Assembly: GCA_010279815.1 (NCBI GenBank)
Contig: QEOQ01000640.1
Location: 268,282-332,281, forward strand
Origin: Brachionus plicatilis
Lineage: Eukaryota > Rotifera > Eurotatoria > Ploima > Brachionidae
DNA: 64,000 nucleotides
Direction: 5' to 3'
Shown here one piece after another: positions 50,101 to 60,485 of this stretch (positions are counted from its first letter, which is position 1; each line of letters opens with the position of its first letter). The position numbers and the translations under genes were made by a program. The notes under the pieces are model-generated. The model saw only the letters and a program-made list of their open reading frames with translations. It was not told the origin of the DNA and searched no databases.

Positions 50101-53100
50101 CCCTTCTTAACTATAGATACAGAGAAGTACACATTTATTAGTTATTACTTACAAAAATTTGAATCGAGTCTAAAAAAAATAATTATTAACATTAAACTTG
50201 ATGATTCCAAAATTCAAGAACTTTGTTGGAAGTGACGTTTTTAATTTAATATTTGAAAAAAATTCATTTCATTTTATTTTATTTTCAAAAAGCCTTATAA
50301 ACAAAAAATTCATACTAAAATCACTGCTATTTTATGTATCATTTAATTTTGAAAATTTTCATTTTACTTTTTTAATACAGACCGAGGCGCGTAGCTTTGG
50401 AAAAAGAGCTTTTGTTTTAAAATGAAGAGTCAAAGATAAAAAATTCTGCAAGAAAAGTTAAGTCAACTTGTGAAAATAGAAAATTAAATGAAAACCTTAT
50501 TTAAATAAGCCGAATTTAAAATTATTTTTTAAGAAAAAAACAAGCTCATCGTCTTATATTGACCAGACTTTCTAATTTTTTTTCATAGATATGTATATTA
50601 CGTGATACTTAATATAATTTTCTGATAATAAAATAAAAAATCAAACAGATTTTATTTTTATTTTTTTATTTTTATGATAACTAAAAAAGCTAATTGATAC
50701 ATTTTATAGAAAAATTATTTATTTAATCTATGGTATTAAAAAATAAATAAATAAATTGTTCGTCTGACATTAAAAGTGTACATTTTAGGTCTAGGAGTGT
50801 AGAAAAGGTATATTTTCTTTGAGCATTCCGACCTTTTGGGGAATTAATCGGCATTTTGCAATGTTTCTTCAGTAGATTCAGCTTGGTCGGGACAAAGAAC
50901 AAATTCGCAGCTTCTTGATTCTTCAGCCATTTTTTGATTGATTATATTTTTTCAAAAACAATTAATTTTATTTATTAGTATATTAAAACGGGACAGGTAG
51001 TACGAAACATATAAAAAGAAAAAAAAAACATACAACCATTTTTATAAAAAGATAAAAAACATAAATTCAAATCCAATTTTTTTTAATATTTTTAGTTTAA
51101 TAAAATAGTTTTAGTTTAAAAAAAAACATATAATCAATTTAAAATTAAAGATAAAAAGCAAATATTCAAATCCTTTGCGAAAATAGACGAATTTACTTTT
51201 TCACGTAAATTTACAAGTATTTTAACACATTTTTTACCATTATTAGTTCAAAAATTAAAAAACTAATAAATTTTTTAAAGTATTAATTGATATCATCTAG
51301 AAAAAAAAGTATTATCTGATTTTTTTTTTAGTATCGGAATAAATATAAATCTTTTGATATTTAACTAAGAAAAAAAATTAAAAAAAAAATTTGAATATTT
51401 GCTGACATTATTTTTTTTGTGCATGTATTTTAGATGGTTAAATATTTTTTCAGAATATTTACAAAATAGCTTTTAAAAAATTTTTGAAGAAACTTTTGGT
51501 TAAATTAAAAAACAATCAATAATATATTTGTTTGAAATTAGAATTGACCTTGTTTCAAATTGTTTTTCTTTAAAACTTGAATTTTGGAGAATCAAGTTAA
51601 GTTAAATTACAAATTAAATTTAAAATAATCTAACCTTAATTTTTTTAAAACTTTTTTGCACTTGAAATACGATTTTTGTACACATAAAAATCAATTGTCT
51701 TGATCATTAACAAATAAAAAAAAATATTTTAGTATTAAAAATTAACTTTTTATTTCTTTTTAACAAGTTATTATGACTCTGCACTATATAATTTAAAACA
51801 AAATTCACAATCACCGTAAATTATCACATATTGCCTTTTTAAAGATCGAATTTTTAAATATTTTTTTAAAGGAATGCTATCGAAAACGATCAACAAAATT
51901 CTTCAAGTAATAATTAATATAAAACAATGGTTATTCATCTTTTTAAAAATTTAGCAAAACTCAATGAAACCTATAGAATAAAAACCAGAATTGAGCAAAA
52001 ATTTCCCAAATTATATGGTGATTTTTAAAAATTAGCAATGAAAATAAATTCAATAAAAAATTTTAAATAGATAGGCAAAAATTTTTTTGGGCTGCTGCCA
52101 CTATAGTCAAATTTATAATGAGAATAAAAATTAAATCTGAGCAAACTGCTAAAGTATCTTCAATTATATGGCTTAAAAATTAAACTTATTTTTTATTTCC
52201 AAGATGCCAGATCGAACTGGATCTGCATCAGTTTTCAGAATACGTCTATTGGAAATAATGACTGCAGTCCACAGAGTTTACTTAGAAGTAAGTTAGTTTC
52301 TAATTTTATTTTTTTTTAAATTTTTTTTGCAGCCCGAAGGTCCTATATACTCATCTCTGATGAATTTTATAGCAAACGAAAATGACATGAATGCACTGTT
52401 TGATGTTGATAGTCTTATTAATTCACAATGCATACAAACTTTGTGCCAAAATGTTGAAGAAATTTGTCAAAGAATTTCAGAATTTATGGTTAGTGTTCAC
52501 TCAACTTACATTTTTAATTTGGTAATCTCTTTAAAACAAATTAACTTTAGCCAAAAGAAGGCATTATTGGAACTACTGCTAAATCTGCCCTGCTGACGCT
52601 AATTAGTGAAGGAAATAAATTTCCTGAAAACTATTTCTGGGACGGAGAAAAAGTAAATTTTAAAAATGTTTATTTAGAAAGTTTTGAAATTAATTTTGTT
52701 TAAAGGAAAGATTGAAATTTGATGAAAATGGAAAAATTAGAAACATAAATCGAGGACGGGCTATTTTAATTCTTATGAGTGCTATGATTTCTAGAGGTTT
52801 AATAACAACTGTACTTTTATCAAAATATATTTTGAACATATTTAACTAATTTATAATTTTAAAGCTTTTGATAAAGCCCATAAAGTTTAGATTATTAAGA
52901 GGTGAAATACCTCCGAACATAAAATTAAACATAAAAATCTTGGCCACTGTTATGTGCTTTATAATCAGAAAAGTAAACAACAACACTGATATTCCATTGG
53001 TAAGTTATTCTAATTTTATCGTTTTATTTTTAAAGCAAATAAATGTTAAAACAATTTAAATTAGGACTTTCCTTGGGAGTGGCAAAGCTCACTATTTAAT

Positions 53101-53322
53101 GATATAAGAATGAAACCGATATATGAAAATCCGGATGTCATTTTCACAGTAGAAAAGTGCAGGGTAAAATTTTTTCTTTTGATTAAGGAATTTGGTTTCA
53201 AATAATCAAATAATTAGAAATATAAAAATTTAAATTTAATTTTATTGTTTAAGAAACTTTTTGTCAATTGGGCAAATGAATATATAAACAGGTTGGATGA
53301 AACTGCTGGACTGACAAGATAA
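47173..53322 (+). CDS. Asn/Gln-rich protein with helical C-terminal half (many exons)
   Basis: Exons by splice sites and phase: 47173-47704, 47844-47908, 47964-48123, 48185-48261, 48315-48348, 48421-48636, 49588-49652, 49712-49800, 49850-49903, 49954-50025, 50073-50126, 50381-50413, 51872-51906, 51955-52017, 52071-52153, 52204-52287, 52333-52488, 52551-52652, 52706-52810, 52865-52999, 53065-53163 and 53254-53322. All join in frame (2382 nt, 793 aa). The N-terminal half is low-complexity, rich in Asn, Ser, Pro and Gln, with a short helix (NVEDLIDVMAKRRLAIKNLE). From about residue 500 the protein is mostly helical and not low complexity (RQKFFWAAATIVKFIMRIK, NRGRAILILMSAMIS, KLFVNWANEYINRLDE). 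I do not recognise the domain. Joining the N- and C-terminal parts into one gene is an inference from phase; they could be two genes. An alternative end is described at 48688-49208. Confidence 0.55.
48688..49208 (+). CDS. Alternative last exon of the Asn/Gln-rich gene
   Basis: Joins in frame to the donor at 48637 and runs 173 codons to TAA at 49206, giving a 534-aa isoform. It contains an imperfect tandem repeat (FNQTAPNYSQTAPNYYQAVP and on) and ends EFLGDLDLE. A poly(A) signal AATAAA follows at 49366-49371. Because it ends in a stop it cannot be internal to the long form, so either it is an alternative 3' exon or the true end of a separate upstream gene. Confidence 0.65.
49366..49371 (+). 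terminator. Poly(A) signal AATAAA of the short isoform
   Basis: About 160 nt after the stop at 49208. Confidence 0.45.
50414..51871 (+). other. Long intron (or intergenic gap) in the Asn/Gln-rich gene
   Basis: 1.46 kb, AT-rich. It holds the minus-strand micro-ORF at 50844-50930. If the two halves are different genes, the promoter of the second would be here, but I see no start codon exon for it. Confidence 0.4.
50844..50930 (-). CDS. Candidate micro-ORF of 28 aa
   Basis: ATG to TAA on the minus strand, encoding MAEESRSCEFVLCPDQAEST followed by EETLQNAD. The sequence is markedly less AT-rich than its surroundings and the composition (Glu, Ser, Cys) looks selected. No known family; it could be a terminal exon whose partner was not found, or a chance frame. 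Confidence 0.3.
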   Translation of the reverse strand: MAEESRSCEFVLCPDQAESTEETLQNAD

Positions 53323-53324
53323 AG

Positions 53325-53330
53325 AATAAA
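53325..53330 (+). terminator. Poly(A) signal AATAAA of the Asn/Gln-rich gene
   Basis: Three bases after the stop codon at 53320-53322, implying a very short 3' UTR that faces the oppositely oriented gene. Confidence 0.45.
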
Positions 53331-53389
53331 AACTAAAATTTAAAAGAGATGAGTTTTAATTTTTTTAACTAGGTAAAAATTTCAAAAGA

Positions 53390-54455
53390 TTAATTTTTCT
53401 CTTTGAATAAAATTTCCGAATAAACTTCTTCAATTGAAATTGGTTTCACTAATTCACAATTGTATTGAGGATAAATTCTAGACGAAACATACAAAGTTTC
53501 ATTATCACCAAAAGTGTATGGAGTTTTATAAACATGTTCATCTTTAAAAAAAAATTAATAATTAATTAAAAATTTTTGTCTTATTTTTTTATTTACCACT
53601 GATCTCATTTTCATTTAATTTAGGATAATTGTTGGAATCATTTTCAATCGAATAAATCATTGGTATTTCAGTTGTTTTATCAGGAATGAACTTAAAGCTA
53701 CTTAGATTTAATTCTGCATCTAAATTTTTATTTTTTTCCAAATTTTGGCAAAATTTTGTTTTCTTATGAATTAAGTAAATAATGAAAATAATTGTTAATA
53801 CAAAAAAAACAATTACACAGCTAACCCAAAGTGATTTATATCGAGATTGTTTTTTTCCTTCTCTATAAAAGCCGTACAAATAAAGAAAATCTAAAATAAA
53901 GGGTTAAATAGTCATTATTTAATATTGAATTCTATGAACCGATTAGTATTTATAAAAAACTAACATTCGAGAATTATTGTTAAAGCAATACCCAAGAAAT
54001 TGTGAATAAAAAAAAATTTATTAGTTATACTATATTAAATGCATAAAACTATTTTGCAAAATTTATCCTTAAAGTTTTATTTGTTTACTTTCATTTTGTA
54101 AATTATTGTTTTCATATAAGTTTTAACTATTTAAAAAATATGTCAACATTTCTTTTCGACTTGCTGCTTAATAAAGGTTCATAGAATTCACTAATGAGAT
54201 TTTATTAAGCAAACTTTACCATTAATAGAATTATTTTTAACACATATATATATGACGTTTTTATTGCAGCTAATATTTTGCCAAACTTGAATCCTATTTT
54301 CAACATAAATCGAAAATAAGGAAAAGCTGTGATTGACATTGTATACATCACTTATTTGATCATATTTTTTTTCTTGATATATTATTCTTGAGCATTTCGA
54401 ATTATTTCTTGTATTGTCTTTTATTGAAAATGAAAATTCAAAATTTTCATCTAAT
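53390..54455 (-). CDS. Membrane-anchor and tail exons of the minus-strand membrane protein
   Basis: Three exons with clean short introns (54219-53891 and 53596-53542). This part is much better supported than the join to the 5' exons: good splice sites, constant phase 1, one clear transmembrane helix with Lys/Arg on its outer flank (REGKKQSRYK) and HKK on the inner one, and a stop at 53390. No poly(A) signal was found between the stops, so its 3' UTR probably overlaps the neighbouring gene's last exon. Confidence 0.65.
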
Positions 54456-57400
54456 CTTAAGATAAAAAAATTAATTTAATTGCATAATTTTGAAATTCTA
54501 TGATTAAACCACAATTTAAACTTAAAAAAAATGAGCTTTACTTTTTTTTATAACTAATTAAACTTCATCTGTATGAATTTACTTATATCTTTATAAAATA
54601 AATTTTAACATATATAACGATTTTATTAGGATAAAATACTTTTTATATAATATTTTACATATCATATTTAGAAGACTTTTTCATTTAAAAAAACTATCAT
54701 GTATTTAGTTCGAAAAACAATTCAAATATCTTAAATTGGCTACTAAACTCTAGAACATTCAGCGCCTTTTTCTTTCTTTTTAGTCTTTATCTTTCTCTAG
54801 CAATTGCTTGAGTATCTTGAGTGTTCATTCTTTCAATTAGACTGCTATCAGATTCACTTTCTAAATAAAGCATTTAAAATTTGGTGAAAAAATAATATTA
54901 AAATTTTAAAATAATTCTAATGTTAAAAATAGTTATTTATATGACAAGAGTTTTTTTTTAAATCAAAAACTTTGTTAATTTTTTAAAAATTTATTTTAAA
55001 TGCATATGGAATTTTTGTAAAGAAAATTTATTTTAGTGATTAAAAAAGGAGATCTATTTCTTTCTGCTAGTAAATTTTTTTCTTCTGCTATTAAATTTTT
55101 TTTAACTAGGTAAAAAAAATAAATTAATGATAGCTAAATTTTTTTTATGCTTCCTAAAAAATTAAATAATGAATTACTTAATTAATTAACTTGAAAAATG
55201 ATATATAAACAAATAATTGATAACTTCAGGCAAGCTACTCCTTTGGAAAATTCGTTTCAAGACTATAACGTTTTATCCAATGTTATAAATAGTGAAAAAT
55301 TATCAAATCCTTTACAATTAGATGAACCGATTGATTTAAATTTTGGTCAAAATTATCAAGCTGATGCACAAAAATCTTCAAATGGTCCAAAACGTCGTCG
55401 CAGACCTCGTGGTTCTATAACTAAAAAAAGAAAAACAGAAAATAGTTCTGTCAGAAAATCAAAAAGAGAGCGAAAAAACTAAAATTGATATTTCCATGTG
55501 AAATTTTTATATTTTTTGTCGGTACTTAGCTTAATTTTTTTATTCTCCTTTTCAACTTTAATATGAATAAAATTTTATAAAAATATTTATGGTTATTATT
55601 TAAACTTTTATTTTTGCTATCATAAACATAATTTTAATAGCAGGTGAAAAAAAATTGCTAGCAGAAGNNNNNNNNNNNNNNNNNNNNNNNNNNNNNNNNN
55701 NNNNNNNNNNNNNNNNNNNNNNNNNNNNNNNNNNNNNNNNNNNNNNNNNNNNNNAAAAAAAAAAAAAAAAAATTTTTATCTTTATTTTCTTTTACTTCTC
55801 CTTAAAGGAGGTTAATTCAATTCAATAAATAAATAAATTATTAACGTTAAGTCAGAATTGTGGTTTTTATTTTTTCTTTTTTAATTCTTGAAATAAGTTA
55901 AGACTTTCAGATTTAAACATAATTCGTTTCAATTTTTGTGTTAGATGATAGAACAAAAAGTATATTTATGGCACTTTCAAAGCTTTTCAGAGTCTATCCT
56001 AAATACTTAACTAAAAAAGAATGTACCTCCTTAACTTATAAGATGAAAATTTTTTTTGTTCATTTTAAACCGAATTTCATCGAACCTACTGATGGACTTT
56101 TTGTTAACTCGTCTCAAAACTTTTTAACTAAAAAATTTCGATTTTTCTAAGGCATATTGACTTTTGTTCTAATGGTCAAAAACTTGTTCTGGAGATGAAT
56201 GAAAGTTAAACAGCTTTGTTTAACCAAATGCGGAAGTGTGCAAAATCTCTACGAATTCTGCAAAATTAAAAATAAAACATAACTTGTTGTCACAGATTTT
56301 GCAGACTTCTTCAGTATATGAAACAAAAGTTATTTCACTTTGTTTAATCTCTAGAACAAGTTTTTGACCATTAGAGCAAAAGTTGAAAATACTTTTTCAT
56401 TTTGTTTTGGAAGTTTATGAAATTTCTCACTACCTTTTTCTAAAAAAATCTTGCAAAAAATTTACTTTGTCTCTCTAAAAAAAATCAAAACTGACTTGCC
56501 TTGTGATTTTGTATAAGTCACGTTGATTTTACTTAAATTATTTACGTAAATTTTTAATTTTTTCAAACATTAACCTACAGTACAAATTAAAACTAGCTTG
56601 TAGGCATTTTTCCACGACCCTTCCTCGACTCTTCAAATAGTACAGAAAAAATGAAAAGAAATGTACAGTTAGTTTTAAATCGTACTGTATATTTTTTTAA
56701 CTTTTAAGTTATTGTTAATTTAGTTAAAATCAATTCATTTGAAATTTTATTTTATTTTATATATTTAGTTGTGGTTTGATTCCTCAATATTTAATTAACG
56801 GAATAAAATTGGTGATTTATTTTTTTTAGCTAATATTACTGAAACTTAAACTAGAATTACTAAACTAGAATTACTTATTTTCTAAATCGTATTAAAATTA
56901 TAAATTAAACATAATTTTACTTAAAAAAAAAAACTAAAAATCAGCAGATAGTTGATTTTGAGCAATTTTTTGAACCAGAGAAGGATGTTTTGTACAATTA
57001 GAAATTTTTTTTTCTTGAATTAAAACAATATTTGAATAATTTAGAATATTATGGTATGAATTTTGATAAAAAATGTGAGTTCCGCAATCTGGTTTCATAT
57101 TTATATCTCAATAGTTCTTTGTTTATTATAATTCGGTTCATAAAGTGACAAAGAATAAACAAAAATTTTTTAAAAAGTCAAATTAAATATTGAAAAAAAT
57201 AGCATCAAACTTGATTTTTAAAATAAATTCATATTTTTAATTTAATTAATTTTATGAAAAGCAAAAAAGCAAGTCATTTTTAAATTCATCTATGAAAGTT
57301 GGTGAAAAATTAGTAATTTTAGTTAATGAATTAGCACACGCCAATATTATTACCTATGAAAAAATTTATGGCTTTTAACAATTGGAATCAATGATGCCAT

Positions 57401-58164
57401 CTGCGCGTCAAAAATTTTTCCACCAGCTCCAGAACATCTCATTGAGGAATTCTCTTGTTTGGTTTCAAAAAAAACTAAATCCATTCCTTTTCTGAAAAAA
57501 AAATTAAAAATTCATTTAAATTAAAGCAACTTTTAATCGATTGAAAAAAAATTCTGTATTAATCAAAAAAGTTGCCTAAAGTTAACACTTTTTACGAAAT
57601 CAAAGAAGCATTTAAAAATTCCAAAAATCTTGACTTGTTATTTCCAATGTAGAAATTTGGCTTAAATTCTTTGTAAATTTTGAATTGAATGCTTTTAATC
57701 GATTTGTGACATTGAGAAAAATTAAATTCCAAATTTGATCTTGAAAATATAATTCTGCGTTTAATTTTTTTAGAATCTTTATGAATGTCATATATAGACT
57801 GGTTATCTTGTTTCACAAGTATACAACCAAATGATGGCTCTAGATTTTGGAATATTGTTTCAAGAACCAAAAACCCATGGTCATGACAAGATGTAAATTT
57901 TAAATTTATTAAGCTTGAATTCAACTTTTGACTTGAAAATTCAAAGTAATTATAGTTTCCGACGCTTACACTATTTGTTTGTACATTAAAGCTGTATGGT
58001 TGTGAATAATTTTTGTAGAGATCAGAATTCATAAAATTTGACAGAATTTTTTCATACTCATTTAAATTGGTTATTCCATTTTTATTTTCAATTGAGCTCT
58101 TAGAACTATTTTTGAATAGTGACGAAAAAATTATATAAGAAATAATATTAAAAATGGATTTCAT
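53390..58164 (-). CDS. Secreted/single-pass membrane protein (five exons, minus strand)
   Basis: Exons in transcript order: 58164-57596, 57491-57354, 54455-54220, 53890-53597 and 53541-53390. Phases agree throughout (1389 nt, 462 aa). Seen: an N-terminal hydrophobic stretch (MKSIFNIISYIIFSSLF) that could be a signal peptide; an extracellular part with scattered Cys and several NxS/T sites, ending WQNISCNKNVIYICVKN, which is similar to the end of a C-type-lectin-like domain; one membrane helix (SLWVSCVIVFFVLTIIFIIY); and a cytoplasmic tail of about 120 aa with several Tyr (VYKTPYTF, YVSSRIYPQY). A receptor or adhesion role is inference only. The join across the 2.9 kb intron 57353-54456 relies on phase; that intron contains a TIR element, a MITE and an assembly gap, so exons may be missing or the two ends may belong to different genes. 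Confidence 0.5.
54787..54860 (-). CDS. Possible short terminal exon
   Basis: After an acceptor (TTTATTTAG) the minus strand reads SESDSSLIERMNTQDTQAIA plus RER-stop, hydrophilic and plausible as an alternative cytoplasmic tail. Phase 1 at its start does not fit the exon upstream, so it is unplaced. Confidence 0.25.
55061..55667. mobile_element. TIR element carrying a small basic-protein ORF
   Basis: Left end reads TTCTGCTAGTAAATTTTTTT then CTTCTGCTATTAAA and ATGATAGC; the right end, in reverse complement, reads CTTCTGCTAGCAATTTTTTT then CACCTGCTATTAAA and ATGATAGC. Arms of about 75 bp enclose the single ORF at 55198-55482. The right end abuts the assembly gap, so the outer boundary and any target duplication cannot be checked. 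Confidence 0.6.
55198..55482 (+). CDS. 94-aa protein with Arg-rich tail, encoded by a TIR element
   Basis: ATG to TAA. The first 60 residues are polar (MIYKQIIDNFRQATPLENSF...), the last third strongly basic: SSNGPKRRRRPRGSITKKRK then SVRKSKRERKN. The NG-x-KRRRRPRG segment matches SGGQKRRKRPRK in the ORF at 62656 and NGQTAKRKRPRKN at 63715, in the same position near the C-terminus. Probably a truncated transposase end or a nuclear DNA-binding accessory protein of the element; no catalytic domain is present. Confidence 0.5.
   Translation: MIYKQIIDNFRQATPLENSFQDYNVLSNVINSEKLSNPLQLDEPIDLNFGQNYQADAQKSSNGPKRRRRPRGSITKKRKTENSSVRKSKRERKN
55668..55754. other. Assembly gap (87 N)
   Basis: Unknown bases. 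The gap starts exactly at the right end of a TIR element and is followed by a poly(A) run, so a repeat-caused assembly break is likely. Confidence 0.98.
56161..56382. mobile_element. MITE, ATGGTCAAAAACTTGTTCT family
   Basis: 222 bp with inverted ends: left CTTTTGTTCTAATGGTCAAA then AACTTGTTCT, right the complement AGAACAAGTTTTTGACCATT then AGAGCAAAAG. TTGA occurs on both outer flanks (56157-56160 and 56383-56386), a possible short duplication. A second, older copy is at 14296-14490. No ORF. Confidence 0.7.
56934..57098 (-). CDS. Possible exon, 54 codons
   Basis: ATG at 57098 to TAG at 56934, reading MKPDCGTHIFYQNSYHNILN and on, with Cys, Asn-x-Ser/Thr sites and a less biased mix than the surrounding frames. 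It could be an exon of the membrane-protein gene, but its acceptor phase does not fit the exon before it. Confidence 0.25.
   Translation of the reverse strand: MKPDCGTHIFYQNSYHNILNYSNIVLIQEKKISNCTKHPSLVQKIAQNQLSADF
57354..58164 (-). CDS. Signal-peptide and ectodomain exons of the minus-strand membrane protein
   Basis: Exon 58164-57596 starts with ATG in a good context and a hydrophobic leader; the frame would stop three bases past its donor. Exon 57491-57354 (MDLVFFETKQENSSMRCSGA and on) follows after a 104-nt intron. Both are AT-rich but have balanced residue use and Cys pairs expected of an extracellular protein. Confidence 0.6.
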
Positions 58165-58938
58165 TTTTTTCCAATTTAAAAAAAAAATTTAATATTTATA
58201 ATATTTTCTAGCTTTTAGAATATTTAAAATCAATAAAATTTGACATAAAAAATTATTCTTAAAAATTTTGGATAAAACAAATTCCAAAAGAAAACAGGAT
58301 AATATTCATCTAGCTCTTACCTTTTAATGTTTTGTGGATAAAAAGAAAAAATTAGGCTATTTGAGATGATAATATTTATTGATTAAAGCAACATCCTTTT
58401 TGATCTATTTTGAAGCTCTGCATCATAGACATTTTTTTAAATTAGGATCAAACAAATATTTGATAAAAAAAAATTAATTTTGATAAATAAATTCTCCATG
58501 CGGATTCGAATTGCTTTTATGTTAGAATTAAAGGCGAGAAATTAAGTTAGAATTTGGAAAAAGAAATTCATTAAAAAAAAAGAAATTAAAAAATTGAATC
58601 TTTCTATTAGGCTTGTTTTTAAGCCACAAAAATGCTTGACTTTTTTCAAATTCAATAAACATTTGTTACTTAAATCCACCATTTCATTATAGTATTTTTT
58701 TTATGAAAAATATAAAAATAAACAAATTTTTGGATAATAAACAATTTTTGTAACTTTTATTTTTTCGAAGAATAATTTGAATTTGGCAAAAAAAGTTCTT
58801 TAACAGGGTCAAGTAAATTATATAAGCGATTTCTTTACCATGTATTTTAAACGAACAAATAACTAAAACAAATAAATGTTTAAAATAATTAAAATTTTAT
58901 ACAAATATAAACATTTTTTAGAAATATTTCTCGACGTT
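58165..58938. other. Interval between the USF-like gene and the membrane-protein gene
   Basis: Both flanking genes are on the minus strand; this holds the 3' UTR of the first and the promoter of the second. AT-rich, no element recognised. Confidence 0.45.
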
Positions 58939-60485
58939 CTACGAACATTGACTCTCAGGCGAATCGGTTTGCATTTTCATTTTTAAAAGTTGATTTTCTT
59001 TTTTGAACTCTTCAAGCTTCAACAATAAATGACTAAAAGAATAGAATAAAATTTTACTATCTTTACTTTTTCTTTTAGAAATTCATTTTCGGTCTTTAAA
59101 CTTTCCAAACATCGAATTTTGTCGCACAGACTTTGATTTTGCTTCTTTATGTCCAGCAAATACTGAACTGTTTTTTCCAAAATGCCACCCTTGCTCTTTG
59201 AATAAACAAATTAAACTCAATTTTTATTTTATCCAAAAACCCACTTGACCATGTTTAGATTGGTCATTGCAGCAATCGGGTATGACTTTGGAAAGTTCCA
59301 CAATCCATTTGTTTATGTTGTCTCTGCGTCTTCTCTCCACTTCATTGTGATTTGCTCGGCGTCGTTCGTCTCTCAACACTTTGGGAGCTGAATTAATCGA
59401 AGTTGTGGACGAGACCGGTGATCCCAAGGTAACTGTAGTTGTCTTCGGATTATTGTTGATTAAACTCGAGTTTAAATTGGTTGTATTTGCCAAATTTTGC
59501 AAGGTAATTGTTGACAGATTATGTGAATTGTAATGGTGGGTTGTAGAAGAGACCGAATCTGGTGGAGACTTTAGTTTGATGGAGTTGGAGTGATGGTTGT
59601 TGGAAATTAAATCAATAGGCTGCATCATAAAGTAGACATTTTGGTTCGATTCGGCCAGCTTAACTGTCTGTATTGATGCTGAGTTTAGTCTACAATTTTT
59701 GCCTTCATGAGAAACAAGGTCTAGACTTTCTGTAGATTCTAGCTGAATTTGTTCAAGGTGAGAGTTTTCGATATTTTCTGATGGCTTTAGAGTTTTACAG
59801 GAATCGTTTAGCAAGCTTGGCTGATTAGGTGAGCCCACAGGAACTAGTTTAAGAGTTATTTGTCGGTCTATAGGAAAAATTTATTAAAACACTTTAATTT
59901 CAAGATAAGTAGAATTAAAAAAGAAAATAAAAAAAAAAAAAGTAAAAATTAGCTTTATTACTGGGAACTATTTCTGGCTTGAGTTGAAATTGTAAAGCGT
60001 TGATTCCGCCTTCAATGATTAGAGTCTGCTGATCAGAGCCACTGTCATCGGTCTTTTGATTTGGATTCTTGAGATTATTGTTAAAGTCAACAATTGAATT
60101 TGAGCTGCTCTGACATGTCAAGTCATCATTTGTGGTGTCGATTGAAGATTCTTTCCGCAATTTTTTGGACCATCTTTCTTCCTGATCTCTGTTTAAAAAA
60201 ATTCTCTAATCATTTTATCAAAGGGTCATAGCAAAATTTTTACACTAAGGCCTGCTTATTGGTGGGCAGAGGTGATGTAATAGGTTGTGAAGTTAAGTTT
60301 TCTTTATGTTCTAATAAGCATCTATCCAAACTAGAAGTCGTCTTATTTTCGTCAAATATTATATTTGATGATATATCATCTGATCTATTTAATAGTCTAG
60401 CTGTAGTTGTTGTTGATGATTTGGTTGTTAGAGTTGATGTTGAATTCATTTCTTTTTCCATGTGTTCAATCACGGGAACAATCAT
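58939..60485 (-). CDS. USF: USF-like bHLH-leucine zipper transcription factor
   Basis: Exons in transcript order: 60485-60244, 60188-59962, 59867-59245, 59195-59067 and 59032-58939. The first four join in frame (407 codons). Seen: a long Ser/Thr/Asn-rich activation region, a QxxLKLVPVGSP block, then the basic region RRRANHNEVERRRRDNINKW with the His, Glu and Arg that read CACGTG E-boxes, helix 1 (IVELSKVIPDC), a loop split by a 49-nt intron, and helix 2 from SKGGILEKTVQYLLDIKKQN running into the zipper. USF proteins bind E-boxes as dimers in the nucleus; this follows from the family. The last exon (HLLLKLEEFKKENQLLKMKM) continues the zipper heptads but does not join in frame by a canonical donor (see findings). 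Around 437 aa, longer than vertebrate USF1/2 owing to the N-terminus. An in-frame stop precedes the ATG at 60485. Confidence 0.88.

Larger units (their letters stand above)
54456..57353 (-). other. Large intron of the membrane-protein gene, with transposons and a gap
   Basis: Holds a coding-like piece (54787-54860), a TIR element (55061-55667), an assembly gap (55668-55754), a MITE (56161-56382) and another open piece (56934-57098). Confidence 0.45.

Noticed and set aside
50127..50235. Readthrough of the exon ending at 50126 to a stop at 50235
   Set aside because: A donor at 50127 joins in frame to 50381 and then 51872; readthrough gives a low-quality AT-rich tail. It remains possible as intron retention.
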